Below are positions 38,337 to 51,258 of a DNA stretch of 64,000 nt, piece after piece. A program made the translations under genes and the position numbers. Source of the stretch: Haliclystus octoradiatus (Eukaryota; Cnidaria; Staurozoa; Stauromedusae; Haliclystidae); NCBI GenBank assembly GCA_916610825.1, contig OU744446.1, positions 22,143,223 through 22,207,222 of the forward strand, given 5' to 3'. The first letter of the stretch is position 1; the number at the start of each line of letters is the position of its first letter. The notes beneath the pieces were generated by a model. The model was not told the DNA's origin and did not search any database. It saw only the letters and a list, made by a program, of their open reading frames with translations.

Positions 38337-38864
38337 CCAAATAGAAAGGGCAGGAAGAAGAGATTCCAATGGATGAGTCTCTGCTTGATTTCGATGCAAG
38401 AGGGCTCCACGAGATTTTAACGATAGTGCTCTTTCACAAGAGGAGCAAAAGAGGTTACCTGTTGAAAGATAGAGAAAGAGTACGTTAAAATTCAGAAATG
38501 CGATATAGCTAGAAATGTGGACAATAACAAATCGAATGATCTTCTTCTTGAAGGTTTGATATTAAAATTGACTGAGTTCTAAGCGAGCACATACAAATTA
38601 CAAAGAGACAACGGCATTTATAAGTTAAGATATTGTATCGTTTGGTCATCAAATATCCATTCTTGCAATGAAATTGTCTTCTATTATTATAGTAAAAATT
38701 ATTGAACGTTTCAAACCTTTGAATACAAATATAACAGCGTCACAGCTACCAAGCCTTGTAGAACATCTTCGGCAAGTAATGCACATATTGTGCCATACTC
38801 TTCCTGCAATTCGCCTTTGATCATTCGCATACAAGCAATTATTGCAAGTTGGGCAACGAGGCAT
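38337..38864 (-). CDS. LIM-domain protein, first two coding exons
   Basis: Exon 38864-38750 encodes MPRCPTCNNCLYANDQRR, then a WHNMCITCRRC block. This is the C-x2-C ... W-H-x2-C-x2-C-x2-C pattern of a LIM domain that begins at the initiator Met, as in the CRIP/CSRP family. A good acceptor (ATCTTCAG) precedes the Met by four bases. A second in-phase exon, 38458-38337, adds GNLFCSSCERALS, which supplies the last C-x2-C pair, and then a region without similarity. The spacing between CRRC and CSSC is about eight residues shorter than usual, so a micro-exon may be missing from my model. LIM domains bind two zinc ions and act as protein-binding modules. Later exons were not found. Exon 1 is likely; exon 2 is plausible. 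Confidence 0.55.
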
Positions 38865-39623
38865 CTTTCTGAAGATTGCAGCTAACAGAACATATAGAGC
38901 ACAAGAGAGCGTTTAGTAGATTGATTGATTCACTTATTTACAGCTTCCCAAAATACAAGCTATTGGCGACTGACCTGTATTCTTTAAGATGTAAATACAG
39001 ATTAGGTTATGTTTACATATCGATTTAACTGCTCGCTTAATTATTGATCTGGATAAAATGAGAGATTCGTCATATATCGCTAATCATAAATAATTTTTCA
39101 ATTTATTTCATCATGAAATCATTAACTGCCACGATACGTTGCCATGTCAATGACATCGGTAACGGTTGGTCGAATCAAGCAACTTTAACTGAGTCACTTC
39201 TTGTTAAAAGTATCAGATGTTTCATCTTATTGACAAGAGTACTAGATAAAACGAAAACATTTTATTTGCTTGGAAACTTAGAACGTTTCAGATTTTTCAA
39301 TTGCATCAAGGGAAGGCATCCATTTTCTCAAGGGATCATTGGAACTTGAGACACACCCTGGGAGATCTTATCCAAAACCACCCAACCCAGTTTAAAAACT
39401 CAACAACTGCGCAACTATTATTTACTTTTTTGTCTATAGAGAAACAATTACGAACATAAGTTAGACAAATCGGATTCATTTCCATGATGTAACTCAGCCA
39501 AGCCATGTATCAAGGATAACACTAGTTTCAATAAACGCTGTTTTGACCATAATGATTGCGAACCATACAGCTACACGTAAACAACACAAGTAAAATACAT
39601 TAAAATAAAAGAAGCAGTCATTA

Positions 39624-42600
39624 TCATGGTGCTGGCATATTTAAGAGAAGTCCTTGGCCTTGAGGTAGATATACAACATTTCGAGATCGTGACATTCTTT
39701 CAGCTATGTCTTCAGCAGCTTCAATCTTTCGCAGTTCAATCAATCCTTCTCCAGATTCTTTAAAAGACTGTGCTAACAATGCTGCACCCCTAGCATCACC
39801 TTCTGCAGTGATGATTGCAGCAGTTTTCTGTTGCTCTGCCTACAATGAAAAATATACATGGTTACTCAAAAAGGATATGGTGCGGATGTAATAGTAAACA
39901 CAAGTCTGAAAACAGTGAGCAGAAAAGCTACTATATTAAAACGATGGAGAACAAGATAGTATTCGCATTCGATATAAAGCATTCGCAGGTTCGCTTGTTA
40001 ACATTAAAATTTTTTTCTTCTATAAATAGCCATCACTTTGAGGGAGTTAGCCCCCTTATCGGAAATCCTAGAAAAGCACATAGAAAAGCATTTGATGCCG
40101 GTCTATGACTTCCTCTTGATGTTCTGCCTCTTATGAAGGTTACCTGACATTACATAATTTGTCACTTACTTCCTTACAGAATCAGTTTGATATCACACTT
40201 ACCCTTTCGACTAAGAAACGTGCCCTTTCTGCCTCTTGTTGAGCTGAATTGAAGATAAAAGGTATAAAAAACGTTATTTATTGATTCTTTCTCTAACAAC
40301 TAAGATTTTGTAACAATAAAGATAATGGCACATTCATTAATCTTATTTAGATTTTTGCTTGCTCTTTAAGAATATAGTCACTCAACATCGTAGCCTCATT
40401 GCATATCGGCCCTCAACTCCACGCAGATGCTCTAATTAGGGCCTAATTAGATTGGAGGGTATAAAGCATGGTATAAAGTGATGCGCTCAAAATGGCTGAA
40501 GCAGGAAAAACCTACCTAGCTAATCACAGAGCAGAACGCTGGGCTGGGCATACACTTAATGATGATTGGACCTCATAGTTCAAGAAGACAAAGAAATTCA
40601 GGGTTTCAAATTCAGGTTTTGAAAACAACAAACTTTGATAAGGAAATACTTTGATTTAATCTAATTTAATCTGGCTTCAATTCCACACACACAATATTGA
40701 GCAGTATACACAAGGAATATGTAATCTAATACAGTAAATCATGGGTAAATGTAAACTGTTCAATGAGGTGTGAGGAGTCTTTGATTAATAACATGAAAAG
40801 GAACCGCTCTTTGACAGACCAGGTAGATCTTTCTTGCTTGGACAGCCCATCACCTTATACCCTCCACTTTTATTAGGCACTATTTGGAGAGTCTGCGTGG
40901 AGTTGATTGTCTAATGTGAGACTAATTTGATCTGCAATGTCGCGGCTGAGATCAGCAAAGAGTGGTTAAAATCATTGATCTCAGCAAAAAGAGCCACCCA
41001 TCTAGAAATAGAGGAGTGGTATGGGGTGCCTTCAGTAGGGCGACATCGTCTACATTTCCCCTGCGAAAAACAGTTCAGAAGTTCATGAACAGTTTACGCA
41101 CGTTGAATGGCCCCAAATGTTCCCTTTTGGGACATACAATGTCAACTGTCATGATTACAATTTTGACATTATCTTAAATTTTCTTCTATAGTTCTTTAAA
41201 ACCTACCAACTTGTTTGAGTTCGACAGCTTCAGTAAATTCTTTTCCAAAAGTCAAATGAGTCTAAAGATGAAAGAATTGATTGAGAATTCCATATTTTTA
41301 CAACTTTCAAGGTCTATTGTCTCAAGTGCAAATGCCTCAACATTCAATGAATTAACTTTAGAAGTATAAACCGTGGATTGTGATTACTATACAACCAATA
41401 TTTTAGATTTTGATCCAGTATAATGATCAGTATTTATCTATGTCTATAGTAGAGCCTAGGCATTAACCATAAAATCTTTGAGTGAATCATAAATCAATGC
41501 AAAGAATGATAGGTCGTATATTGAGAAGTAGGCCTACCATTGTGAAAGTGCAGATAATGCACATGCGTAAAAAGCTGTCCTTTAGCCTACCTTTCCTTTT
41601 ACACATGACATATTTGCTCTACTGTTGACTTACAAGTGATTTCATGACAAATCACACAGTTGTGACTATTGCCCTCTCCAATTTTGTTGAAATTTGGTAC
41701 ACAAGCAAAACTTGTTGGACAAAGTCAAAAAATTCAAAAAGTACCTTAAAATTCCAAACAGTAGGCATAGCGATTTTAAGAGATCTCAGCTTTTCGAAAA
41801 AGGTGTGGAAATTGTCAATAATTGGCCAGATGTTTGATTGACCATATTTTGTCATTTCTGTTTCAAATGTTTGAACATCTAGTTTGATTACATATTGCAA
41901 TGTACACATGTTTATTTTCAATAGGAATGCTATTCGAATAGCAATTATTCAAATAATATTCAAATAGTTTTCAAAACCCAACTATCCAAATAATTTCTCA
42001 ATTGTTCAACACTAAACGGCAAAATAAAGAGTTTTAATGAACAAGAGAATGCTGCGAAAATCTCTTTTAAAATACTTCAAAACCATCATTATAACGCTGT
42101 AATAGCGCATACATATATGTTTTCATAAATCCTTCTTCTTTAAAGGAAAACAAAATGGCAATTATGAAAAATCAAAACGACATTTGACTACCACTATCTT
42201 GTGAGCGAGGCTGTTTCTATAGTTTACGAACAATTAACTATTGCCCTTTTATAATAGGGTTTACAAATGACTTTTGCGATGAAAAATTTTAATTTTGCGT
42301 GAAAGGAAATTTTTTACATTTTTAAAACAACTTCGATAATTTTGACTCCATCTTTTTCATATAGTAAGTTTCTTGCTGTCGTTATGAGTTTTTTAAAAGT
42401 GAATGATTGAAAATAGCGTTCTTTATACATTAAATATCTCTGCTTATATGCGCCCAAATTAGAAAAATAATTCACACCATCCAAATATTAAAATCTGTGC
42501 AATTTGATTGCAAGTGTAGGTTTTTTTATATATGATTATGAGGATTGCTACTGTGAACGAATGTAAATGTCTCACTTTCCTGAACACTCTCAATAAACTG

Positions 42601-45600
42601 TGTTTGAAAACATGAGTGTGCACATAGTGGCTTTCAATTACCCACAAAACTAATTACAGGAAACTTACCAGTGATATATCATCTAGAACCAATCCAAAAG
42701 AGCTGCATCTTTCTAGTAAAAGCTCTTGGACAGTTTGTGAGACCTGTGACACACGATACATAGAAGCAATTAATGGACTGTTAGACTGTTAGGATACATA
42801 TATTGCATGTAACATACACTAGTGTGCAGTTAGTGTGTAGTAAAATAGGCTATCCTATTTAGAACATGTTTAGCCTCAGTTATTATCTGATCTAAGACCC
42901 ACCTCATGGGATAAGCTGCATTTTGATGAGCTGCAAAGCAGTAATTATATTTTCCATACAACCAAGGTTTGAAAAATCTTGGAACAACAATCCTAGATTC
43001 TAAATGGCTAGAACAAATTCAGCAGAAAATGAATATTTTTCTGATTTACAGACCAAACTTCACTAACAAATTTGAAAGAAAACATGCTGGAATGTTCTAG
43101 GGGTGATAATAGCATCTATGTAACCGTCTACATAATTTAGTTTACTATGTTCCTGACTTGTAACAGCTGCGACTGGGCTTCGAGACAGTGCGTCTGTGGC
43201 AACAATCTCTTCAACAGGGACATGCTTCACAGTAGGATTAAAACGCATCATTCTTATCAGAAGTCGTTGGCATTGGGCACTAGTCCAAGTTCTTGGTAGT
43301 AAATGATGGGACCAGTGGCTTGTGATCGGTTAGTAAACAAAAATCAGGGAGGCCAATTTAATATTACTGTAACATCGGCCCCTGTGTCATTTTTAAATGA
43401 TATTGGCTTCTCTCCAAACTCTAAGTCAATAACCATGAATGGTTATCACTTCTATCAGTAATGGAATCAGATCCAGGAAAAATAGATCATTGTCACTAAA
43501 ATGTCTTGACTATTGACTATAATTTTATGAGATTTTTAATTGATTAAATATTTGTTTTAATTATTAACCAGATAATACGTCACCAAGCATGCAAGTAATC
43601 AGCACCGGGATGCAATCCAAAGATGCTTTATCAATTGATGATATTAATGAAATTACAAAATCTGATGAGAATTCCATAATCAAGCGAAACAACTGAAATT
43701 GCATATGCCAAAGTTTTATATTTTATCATGCCAAACAATTGTAATCAAAACGTAATTCTTACATATGTAAAGGTTAACCAATATCTTAATTTGAAATTAT
43801 CCAGTAGCAGCAGTCTATTTTATCAAAGATGAAAATATCAGAAAAAAATGTTTCAAATGTACCGATATAATTCAATCTGTTTCTATTGCAGTTGATGGCG
43901 CAAAAACCATGTTTATTGAATTAATATATGATGTTTTGTTTTACTGATATATAATTTGCAATTTGTAATGTTAATTGTTAAGAAATAAATTGTAAGATGA
44001 AATTTGTTATATAAAATTATTTATTATAATTATGTGTTTATAATGTGATTTCACTACTACCGATACACGTTTACCTGTTTTCAACATCATAATAAAACCA
44101 ATAGACTGATGAGAACAGTGAAATATGTGAACCTATTAGTAACTTATTAGAACGGTCACCCCTATACAGTTGCCACCTGTCTATAGTGGTCACTCTTGAA
44201 ATATCTATAGAGGTATTTTCTATTGAATCAATCCTCAATATAAAGGACACCCTGCAGATAATGGTCAATTTATTCACCTCATAAAGGTTCACCAGGCGGT
44301 CACATGCAGGTTCCACTGTACATAGGAATGAACGTAAGAACTTCTACATAACGAAAGGTCAGATGCAGGCTATAATAATGTTCAAATTTAAGTTTCCTAG
44401 ATTTCCCAACCTTTTCATTACATTTTGGTGTTATTCAAACATTGTCCATTTTTTCACAATTTTTTCACAAGATTTTTTTAATTGCAAAAATATCGATCAA
44501 ATTCTTGACAAGGCCTTTCACAAGTTTTTCCTTTTTCACAGGGTTTCATAATCATTTTACAATTTTATTGGTCCATAGTGACTGCCAGACCCAACCTTTG
44601 TATTTTGTCCAGTAATTTCTTTTAATTCTTTTCGTTGGCCAGTACGTCTGCAAACTTTTGCAAAATGGTTTTTGCTTTGGTATTTAAAATATGTTTGGTC
44701 ATATGCTGGAAAACAATTGTTAGCATGCGACATTCTACAGGGTGAACATTGAGCGTTGTCCTTCTGGTTTGTAATGTCTTTGTTTTACTACTGCTTCAAT
44801 TGATGTCATCAGTTCAACTTGCCTAGCTTTTGTTGTTGCTTTCTTTAGTGTTCGTGTTGCTGTGAGTTGTAATTTCTGTTTGACATGTCTATCTCCAAGA
44901 CTAATTACAAGTCTGTCCCGAATTTGATCTTCAGGATAATTATAATTATAATGTTGATTTAGCTTTTGTAACTCTCTGATGTATTCTTCAACGGTTTCAT
45001 TAAATTCATTTTGTGACCTCTCATGCTCAAAACATTGCCCTTTCGTGAATGACATTCCGCTTTGGGATAAAATAATTGATAAAACCCTCAGTTTGGGGTT
45101 TATAATGTGTTGCTCTTGATTTCCCAGAAATTTTCATTGGATCTTCACTATTGCTTGTAGCCAATTGTATGCTTACACTGGAGCTTCGCTAAAGATTTTT
45201 TAAATTCTAGTAGCATCTTTGCTCCCCATGCAGTAAAATAATGTGTTTTTCTGACATTCATAGTCGTCCTTATCCAATTTCGTAGTTATTCAGAAACAGT
45301 TGAAGTCATTAAACCAATCCTCCCATTCTTCAAGGCATGGCAGACTTTTGAGGTGGGTCATGTAACAATAATAGTACGTAAATAAATCTAAGCAATAATA
45401 TAATATTGATCGATATGAACAAGTTTCTAAATCTAAATTCATATATAATGAGTTACAAGAACTACAGATACCTCAAGTAGTGAGACGTCTTGTTAGGTTG
45501 TGAATTCATTTCTAGCATAGCTCTCAAGAGCACGTGGTAATACGACTAGAAGTCAAGCTCCCAGATGGGACAGCAGGAAGATTAGTTGAACAAATCAGGT

Positions 45601-48600
45601 TAAATTGGAAATTACTACTCACCACTTCTCTTTGAGTGATCAGTTCAGAAGCATCAAATCGAGCCTAACAAGGAGTAATAAAAGTAAAAGCATAAATAAG
45701 ATATGATATATTGACAAACAAATATTATAAGTAGAAGTCAATAAGATAATTATTTATGACTGTTTTGCCTAAATTGTCCTTCGAGTGATGAAGTTAAAGA
45801 CGACGACAATAAGAATCACTCCAAACCAACTTCCTTGTTAAATGTACATAAATATCTTGTTCAGAACGTTACAAACGTTATTCATACACAATTGTTTTTA
45901 CATTTGCACATACCTTATTTATACTTGTACCGTATGTGGCTTTGTTATCATATAATAAGCTTTCTTTTATTTAATGCCACATTTATGCCACAATTAACTT
46001 CTTTAATTGTAATTTCTACACTATACAAATTATAGTTTATACTGATTTACAAACACAATTCAATACATTTAGATTAACAAAACAATGACTCGCCACTAGA
46101 GTTACAGAAGAAGCAGTGAATTTCCAAAGGGGGGATGGCATTGATTAGTAGGCTAAGCCAGAATTGGCGTTTTGGGGTCTGTATCTTGCCTTGATTCTTT
46201 CTCAAAGCCAAACTTGACTTTGGAGAGAGACAAAGCAAACTACATTTCTTCTATTCTAAAAATAATCTTGCTTTTTCAATTAATTACTAATTTTTGAGAA
46301 ACTAATATTTAAGGGAAATTTAAGAAAAATTTTGGACTAAAAATGACACGGAATGCCAGTAGCATGCTAATTGAATTATACAGTAGTATTCTACATTATC
46401 CAACTTACCACAACAGCTTTAAGAACCTCAGTTGTGATGGATGGCAAAACACGCTCATCGTAATCTTCACCAAGACTCATATAGATCTTTGGCAACTCAA
46501 CAGCCTTGGGTCTTACAAGAATCCTCAGGGTAATGTTTACATTCTGCAAATCTAAACAACAATAGAGGAGACAAAACTTCAAGCAGACAATTTTGACTGG
46601 CATTTATAGTTAACCAAAGAATAAAATGATTGAGATTCAAAAGGGAGAATAGTTTGGGTCAAAAGGAGACAAATATATACTTGTTCCCTATCCTTAAATA
46701 TTTAACATGCTATCAAAAATGCATATATGTATCACCATTTCTTAGTAGTTAATCCAATGGCATTATGCAATATAAATATTTCAAAGTTTCAAAGATTTTC
46801 AATGAAGGTTTATAAAAAAATAATATTCAAAAATTCAAAAATAAGTCTGACCAAACATGGATTTGATTGAACCCCCAATATTGAAAAAACATTCAAAGCC
46901 ACTATGCTGAGTCACTCGCCTACAAACAATGGTTGGCATTGTGAAATTTATTACCACATCTAGACAAAGGTCTCACTTCACAAAAATTACTTAGAAAGGT
47001 AATTTTCAGTTTCCATAGTGATCTTCGTAAAAATAAATTACATCACGAATGAGAATTTCCAATTTGATCAGGAGTTTTCAAAAACATTTTATGGGCAAAA
47101 TGTCATGTAAATGTTTATAAAAGTTGTGGAAGTGAGAATACAAAGCAAGTGATTCACAGTTGGGTCTAAATTTTGATGGCCCACGAACAAGAGTAATGTA
47201 ATCATTTTAATAATCATGTCACATAACCTTTGTCTGGAAAATCAATTATCTCTCATCAATTTCACTACAACAATGAATTGCCATTTTCAAAACATGTGTT
47301 CTAGCAGTTTGGTTAAAACCGTGCAGGTATAGGTGTATAACCGCACACGTGCGGGTATAGACCTATACCTGCACGCTTTTAGTGGTTGCCATGGAATCTT
47401 GTGGGTTGTTTTGACATAACTGCTAAATAGGTGGTAAAAGTCCGACAAGAGGTTTAATTCAGTGTCCGACAAAAGGTTTAGCCTTCTTGAATCTTATGAA
47501 ATTTTCTATATTTTCTTCTGAATTTTCTGTTGACGTTTGGACCATAAATCAAAAAATTATCAATTTTCTTCTGAATTTGCTCTAGCCTTCCGGGAACTAG
47601 GATCCCAGGGTCCCCACTTTTGTCGGAATCTGGTTTAAAAACAAGATAATCAAATTTTGAAGGTCGTCCGACATCGGGAAATGGTCTCCTAAGGCCCCTT
47701 TAAATTAATACGTAAAGTTGATGCAGAAAATGCTAACATTTTTCAAATGGGAATGCGTTATCTTTGCGATTTTACAAATCTGAATAGAGGGCTGTAAGCC
47801 TGTAAAGCTGATGATCTGAATAAATTCAATTTATTATTTAGGCCTATTATTTGACCGTGCTTTTTGGGCAACAATAAAATAAAAAGTTGGAATCATTTTA
47901 TTTCTTTTCATTAAAATTTAACCGTTCATTCCGATCCTGCTAGCTACTTTTCTTACAGCACAACATATTTCGAAAAGAGCTATAGGCATATATACCTTCA
48001 AAGATGTAACTTTTCATTTTCACACTTTCTATCATATACCGGTACTTATAACATCATCAGGATTATCGTGTTGCTACGCAGCGATACTGAAACTCGAGAT
48101 TAATATGACAGAAATAGATTTGAGATGAATTTCAAGACGAAAAACGTTTGGCTTAAGTTAGAGGGGCCTTGGGAGCACATTTCCCGATGTCGGACCGACT
48201 TCAAATTTTGGACATGCTGTTTTTAGAGCAAGTCAAACAAGAAGATGGATCATGCCTCAAACATTTTACACAGTCTACAGTCCATTCCTACAATAATCAT
48301 CTACAATACAATAATAAGATTAAAACTTCATTTCCTTGTAATTGATCAATCATCACAGAATATTGATTTTGGAAATTTCTACAGTGCTGTTTGAAACTCT
48401 CATATACAAAATACAAACACACAACTATTATCCAAAGAAAGATGGTTTATTTTATTTTTAAAAGAATATGCAAGCTTCGAATTGTAAACAACATCAATGC
48501 GGTTCTTTTCAATTTTTTTTTTAAGATTGAGTTCTGGATCCGTGGTTGCTGTAAAAGAACCTCTCCACCAATACAAGTAGGCCTATCGATTTGAATTTCA

Positions 48601-51000
48601 TACAGTTGAAGAATGTGCATAACCAAAAGTAATTAGGCCTATTCACATGATTACAGAGAAAATAGAAACAGGGACAATCTGTGGTTTCATCTTTTTCAAT
48701 TTGTAGAAATTAAATAAAAATGAAAGTATCAGTGGAATTCACATGGATATTATTTATCAGTATTAGAACACAGAAAAGAATATAGGCTAGGCCTACCATA
48801 CCTACTTGCAAAACCTATAAACGACATATGCTGTTTTGGCTGTTTTTCCCAGTTTATACTTTAAGCATTTAGGGCACTGCTTACCTTTTGAACCAGTGAC
48901 AACAGGTATATTTCTGGGACGACTGCGGATGTCATATATGATTGGTCTTTGAACCCAAGGGATTAAGAAATGAGTTCCTTCTCCTACGACATCAGGGCTA
49001 ACACCACGGAAACGGTCAAAAATAACAGCACGGTGCCCTCCATCAACTAAAATGAATAAACAGATCTCAATAACATAAACAGATAATCAAATGTCAGACC
49101 ACGAGTCAGATTAGTTGGTCTAACATTAAGCCTATACACATGTGTTATATGGTATTATAAATGAAAAAACAATGTTTTCAATGTGACACTTTTTCAGCAG
49201 TGTTGCGTAGCAACACTCAAAAAATTTTGCTGAGGCATTTTACAAGAAAAGTGTTAAAGGAGAGTTACTTCAAGGTCAATTTTGGATAAGGGAAAGAGTT
49301 GCGATATGTAAAAACGCAATGACATGCACAAATGGAATATTTAAGTTCCTAGTCCAATCTGCTGTTTCCTAGCCTGCGCTAAACCCACATTTGTGTAGGA
49401 TTTGTAGGGTCTGCGTAATGCCGACAGAGTACTTACGCTTGACTGAAGCAAGGGAGTGACTAGCCTGCTCGCAGACTCATTGTCAAAATGTAAACTTGGT
49501 AAACAGTAGAGTCCGCTAACTCGAGGACAAAAGCTTGCCTTTGCTGATTCAGCATGGGGCGTGGAAAGGTGTAACAACTATTGTTCTACAAGGGCTGTGA
49601 TTCGACGCCAAGATTTTCTGACGACGAATCAGCAAAGAGTATTTCAAAGAGAGGCTTGGTGCACTAGACTGCAGTAACTCCCCTTCCTTGTTATTTTTCA
49701 GGAAACTTCATGCCTTTCGAAATCGTTTCATCGGAACATTTGAGATAAACTTCAATGCTAAGAATTGAGAATTAATATCATTTCCAACAAGTATTGGAAC
49801 CATTAACTGTCGTAATTGTATCAATTTTCTAGTTAGTCTCTGATTAGTCTCATAAATGTATGAAATGTTTGAGATAGCGTTTTTATTCAAAAGCTATTAC
49901 AAGCGAAGAGGCGCAACACAAAAACAACATGGCAATGAAAATTAATTATAAAAAAAAAAAAAACACTGTAGTTCAGCCGCAGTATTTAATGCCAATGGCT
50001 ATATAAAGGAAGCTATTGTTGAGCCACTGTTTTTCGTTGTTTCCTTATTTTCATTATGATTACTCTATTACTCTATATTTGCTTTGTTCGTTCGACAAAA
50101 CAAGTCTATCACACGGCTCGAGTTTAATTCCGATGAAGCATGAATTAATAATCCTCGAGTTAGCAGACTCTACTGTTTACCGAGTTTACATTTTGACAGT
50201 GAGTCTGCGAGCAGGCTAGGGAGTGACTGAAAAGTGAAAAAATCATTGTTTGTCTATTGTTCATCAGCTAATCGCTAGCGAGTTACTGCCAAACTAGAAC
50301 AAGATTGTGATTGGTTGATGAAAAATAGTAATCCTATTTGAACTATTATTCTTTGGTCTGGCGAGCAGGATAGGACTACTTGTGTCCCAGAAGGCGATAT
50401 ATTATATATGCACTGTAAATAATGTTTTCAGAATCGGACTTTTTATTTTGTCATGCTTGTTAGCTAGGCATTATATTTTTGTTTGTATGTTTTTGTTTGG
50501 CTACTCAATTTTATGGCTCTGTTAGTGCCGGATTCATTTTTTGGGGCCTATAAAGGACGCTCAAATTTAAGGAGGTCTGATTTACTATCAACTATCGAGT
50601 GTGCACAGGGAAAGGTTTTCCAGTGCAGTATATTAACTGCAGTGTGGAAGTATGCCTGTAGCTTGCATGTTAAAGTGTATGTAGGCAATTCTGCAGAGTA
50701 AGGTAATACCGCCCTAAGATTCTGAGTAAAGTATACTACAGTTAGGCTACAGTGAAAGTTATTATTTATAGTTCTACACCCGGTTCTACACCAATCACGA
50801 ATCAAATAGCTTAATTGCAAACATGGACACGTTGGTCACGATACTGACTGGATCATGCTCATTCTGAATCAATATCAGATGGCTATTCAGGTCTAAACTA
50901 ACTTTAACATACCATTATATAAAGCACTGTTTCCCACCCCACCAATTACGGCAACTCCAACACCAAGTAATCCAATGTTATTAAGAAATCTAGCCGCCAT
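39624..51000 (-). CDS. PHB1: prohibitin-1, complete, 8 coding exons
   Basis: Prohibitin-1 forms ring complexes with prohibitin-2 in the inner mitochondrial membrane, where it scaffolds membrane proteins and regulates proteases. Coding exons are 51000-50913, 49046-48885, 46551-46409, 45664-45623, 42743-42669, 41261-41207, 40243-40203 and 39839-39624. All joins are GT-AG and in phase, giving 822 bases or 273 aa, against 272 in human. The N-terminus [18 protein letters not shown] is a hydrophobic anchor. The PHB/SPFH domain follows, with [37 protein letters not shown] and [14 protein letters not shown]. The C-terminal coiled coil contains [18 protein letters not shown], then [13 protein letters not shown]. 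The stop is TGA at 39626-39624. Large introns hold a decayed gypsy element, a SINE fragment and fold-back elements. It is divergent from eS26. Confidence 0.97.
40926..41055 (+). mobile_element. SINE fragment (3' body)
   Basis: It shares TTGATCTGCAATGTCGCGGC, the CTAGAAATAGAGGAGTGGTA block and GTAGGGCGACATCGTCTAC with the full SINE at 59828-60185. The tRNA-like head is absent. It lies in the intron between prohibitin exons 7 and 6. Confidence 0.8.
43060..43345 (-). pseudogene. Ty3/gypsy RNase H remnant
   Basis: Minus-strand frames give [10 protein letters not shown], then [12 protein letters not shown] and [11 protein letters not shown]. These are the end of the RNase H domain of Ty3/gypsy polyproteins (TDHKPL ... 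YVPGK ... ADALSR). A frameshift separates the parts. It lies in a prohibitin intron. Confidence 0.8.
43400..44700. other. prohibitin intron between gypsy remnants
   Basis: No protease, reverse transcriptase or other coding block is visible between the gag and RNase H remnants. Either the element is internally deleted or its middle has decayed beyond recognition. Confidence 0.4.
44735..45360 (-). pseudogene. Ty3/gypsy gag remnant
   Basis: The frame 45055-44735 encodes [20 protein letters not shown], then [13 protein letters not shown] and a KQKLQL block. This is the retrotransposon Gag core (E.V..Y...L..L ... QIRDRLV). Upstream in-frame stops mark decay. With the RNase H remnant at 43060-43345 on the same strand it is probably one deleted element. 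Confidence 0.8.
47320..47376. repeat. hairpin with GTGCAGGTATAGGT arms
   Basis: GTGCAGGTATAGGT and ACCTATACCTGCAC form a 14-base perfect stem around a loop that itself contains the self-complementary CGCACACGTGCG. It lies in the prohibitin intron between exons 3 and 2. Confidence 0.8.
47590..48245. mobile_element. fold-back element in prohibitin intron
   Basis: The arms 47651-47703 and 48160-48213 are inverted copies sharing GTCCGACATCGGGAAATG and AAGGCCCCT, with weaker similarity further out. The interior (about 450 bases) is non-coding. Exact ends and target duplication were not determined. Confidence 0.6.
49461..50218. mobile_element. 758-bp palindromic element with 9-bp target duplication
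   Basis: The ends are TAGCCTGCTCGCAGACTCA and its inverse. The arms continue for about 95 bases (CAAAATGTAAACTTGGTAAA, then CAGTAGAGTC..CTAACTCGAGG). The same nine bases GGGAGTGAC flank the element (49452-49460 and 50219-50227). The interior includes a poly-A tract near 49950 and no open frame. It is the same terminal family as the 88-bp MITE at 25159. It lies in the first prohibitin intron. Confidence 0.92.
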
Positions 51001-51258
51001 GCTTTGCAAACTCTTTTGAATCAATAGTGTATCTAGAAACTATAGTGGCTGTAAGCCAGGCATTTGCTACGCATCTAATTTCACAAAATTGTCATGGCAC
51101 ATGTGATGAGAGAAGGCAGCCTGAAATCGAATCCTACCCTCTTTTTCACAATTCAAGATGCAGGTAGAAGAGACTGACCAGCTCCCAGTCTTTCGATAAG
51201 CGTTCCAAAGCTGAACGCACGTTCTTTCCCCAGAACCGACTCGCAGGGCAGAACGAAA
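51001..51258. promoter_or_regulatory. shared divergent promoter of prohibitin and eS26, with 5' TOP motif
   Basis: The two start codons point away from each other across 258 bases, so both promoters and both 5' leaders must fit here, unless the prohibitin leader is itself spliced. Just upstream of the eS26 Met is a pyrimidine tract TTCTTTCCCC (51222-51231). A transcript starting at the C at 51224 would begin CTTTCCCC, the 5' terminal oligopyrimidine signal of ribosomal protein mRNAs that links translation to growth signalling. No TATA box is obvious. Confidence 0.6.
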
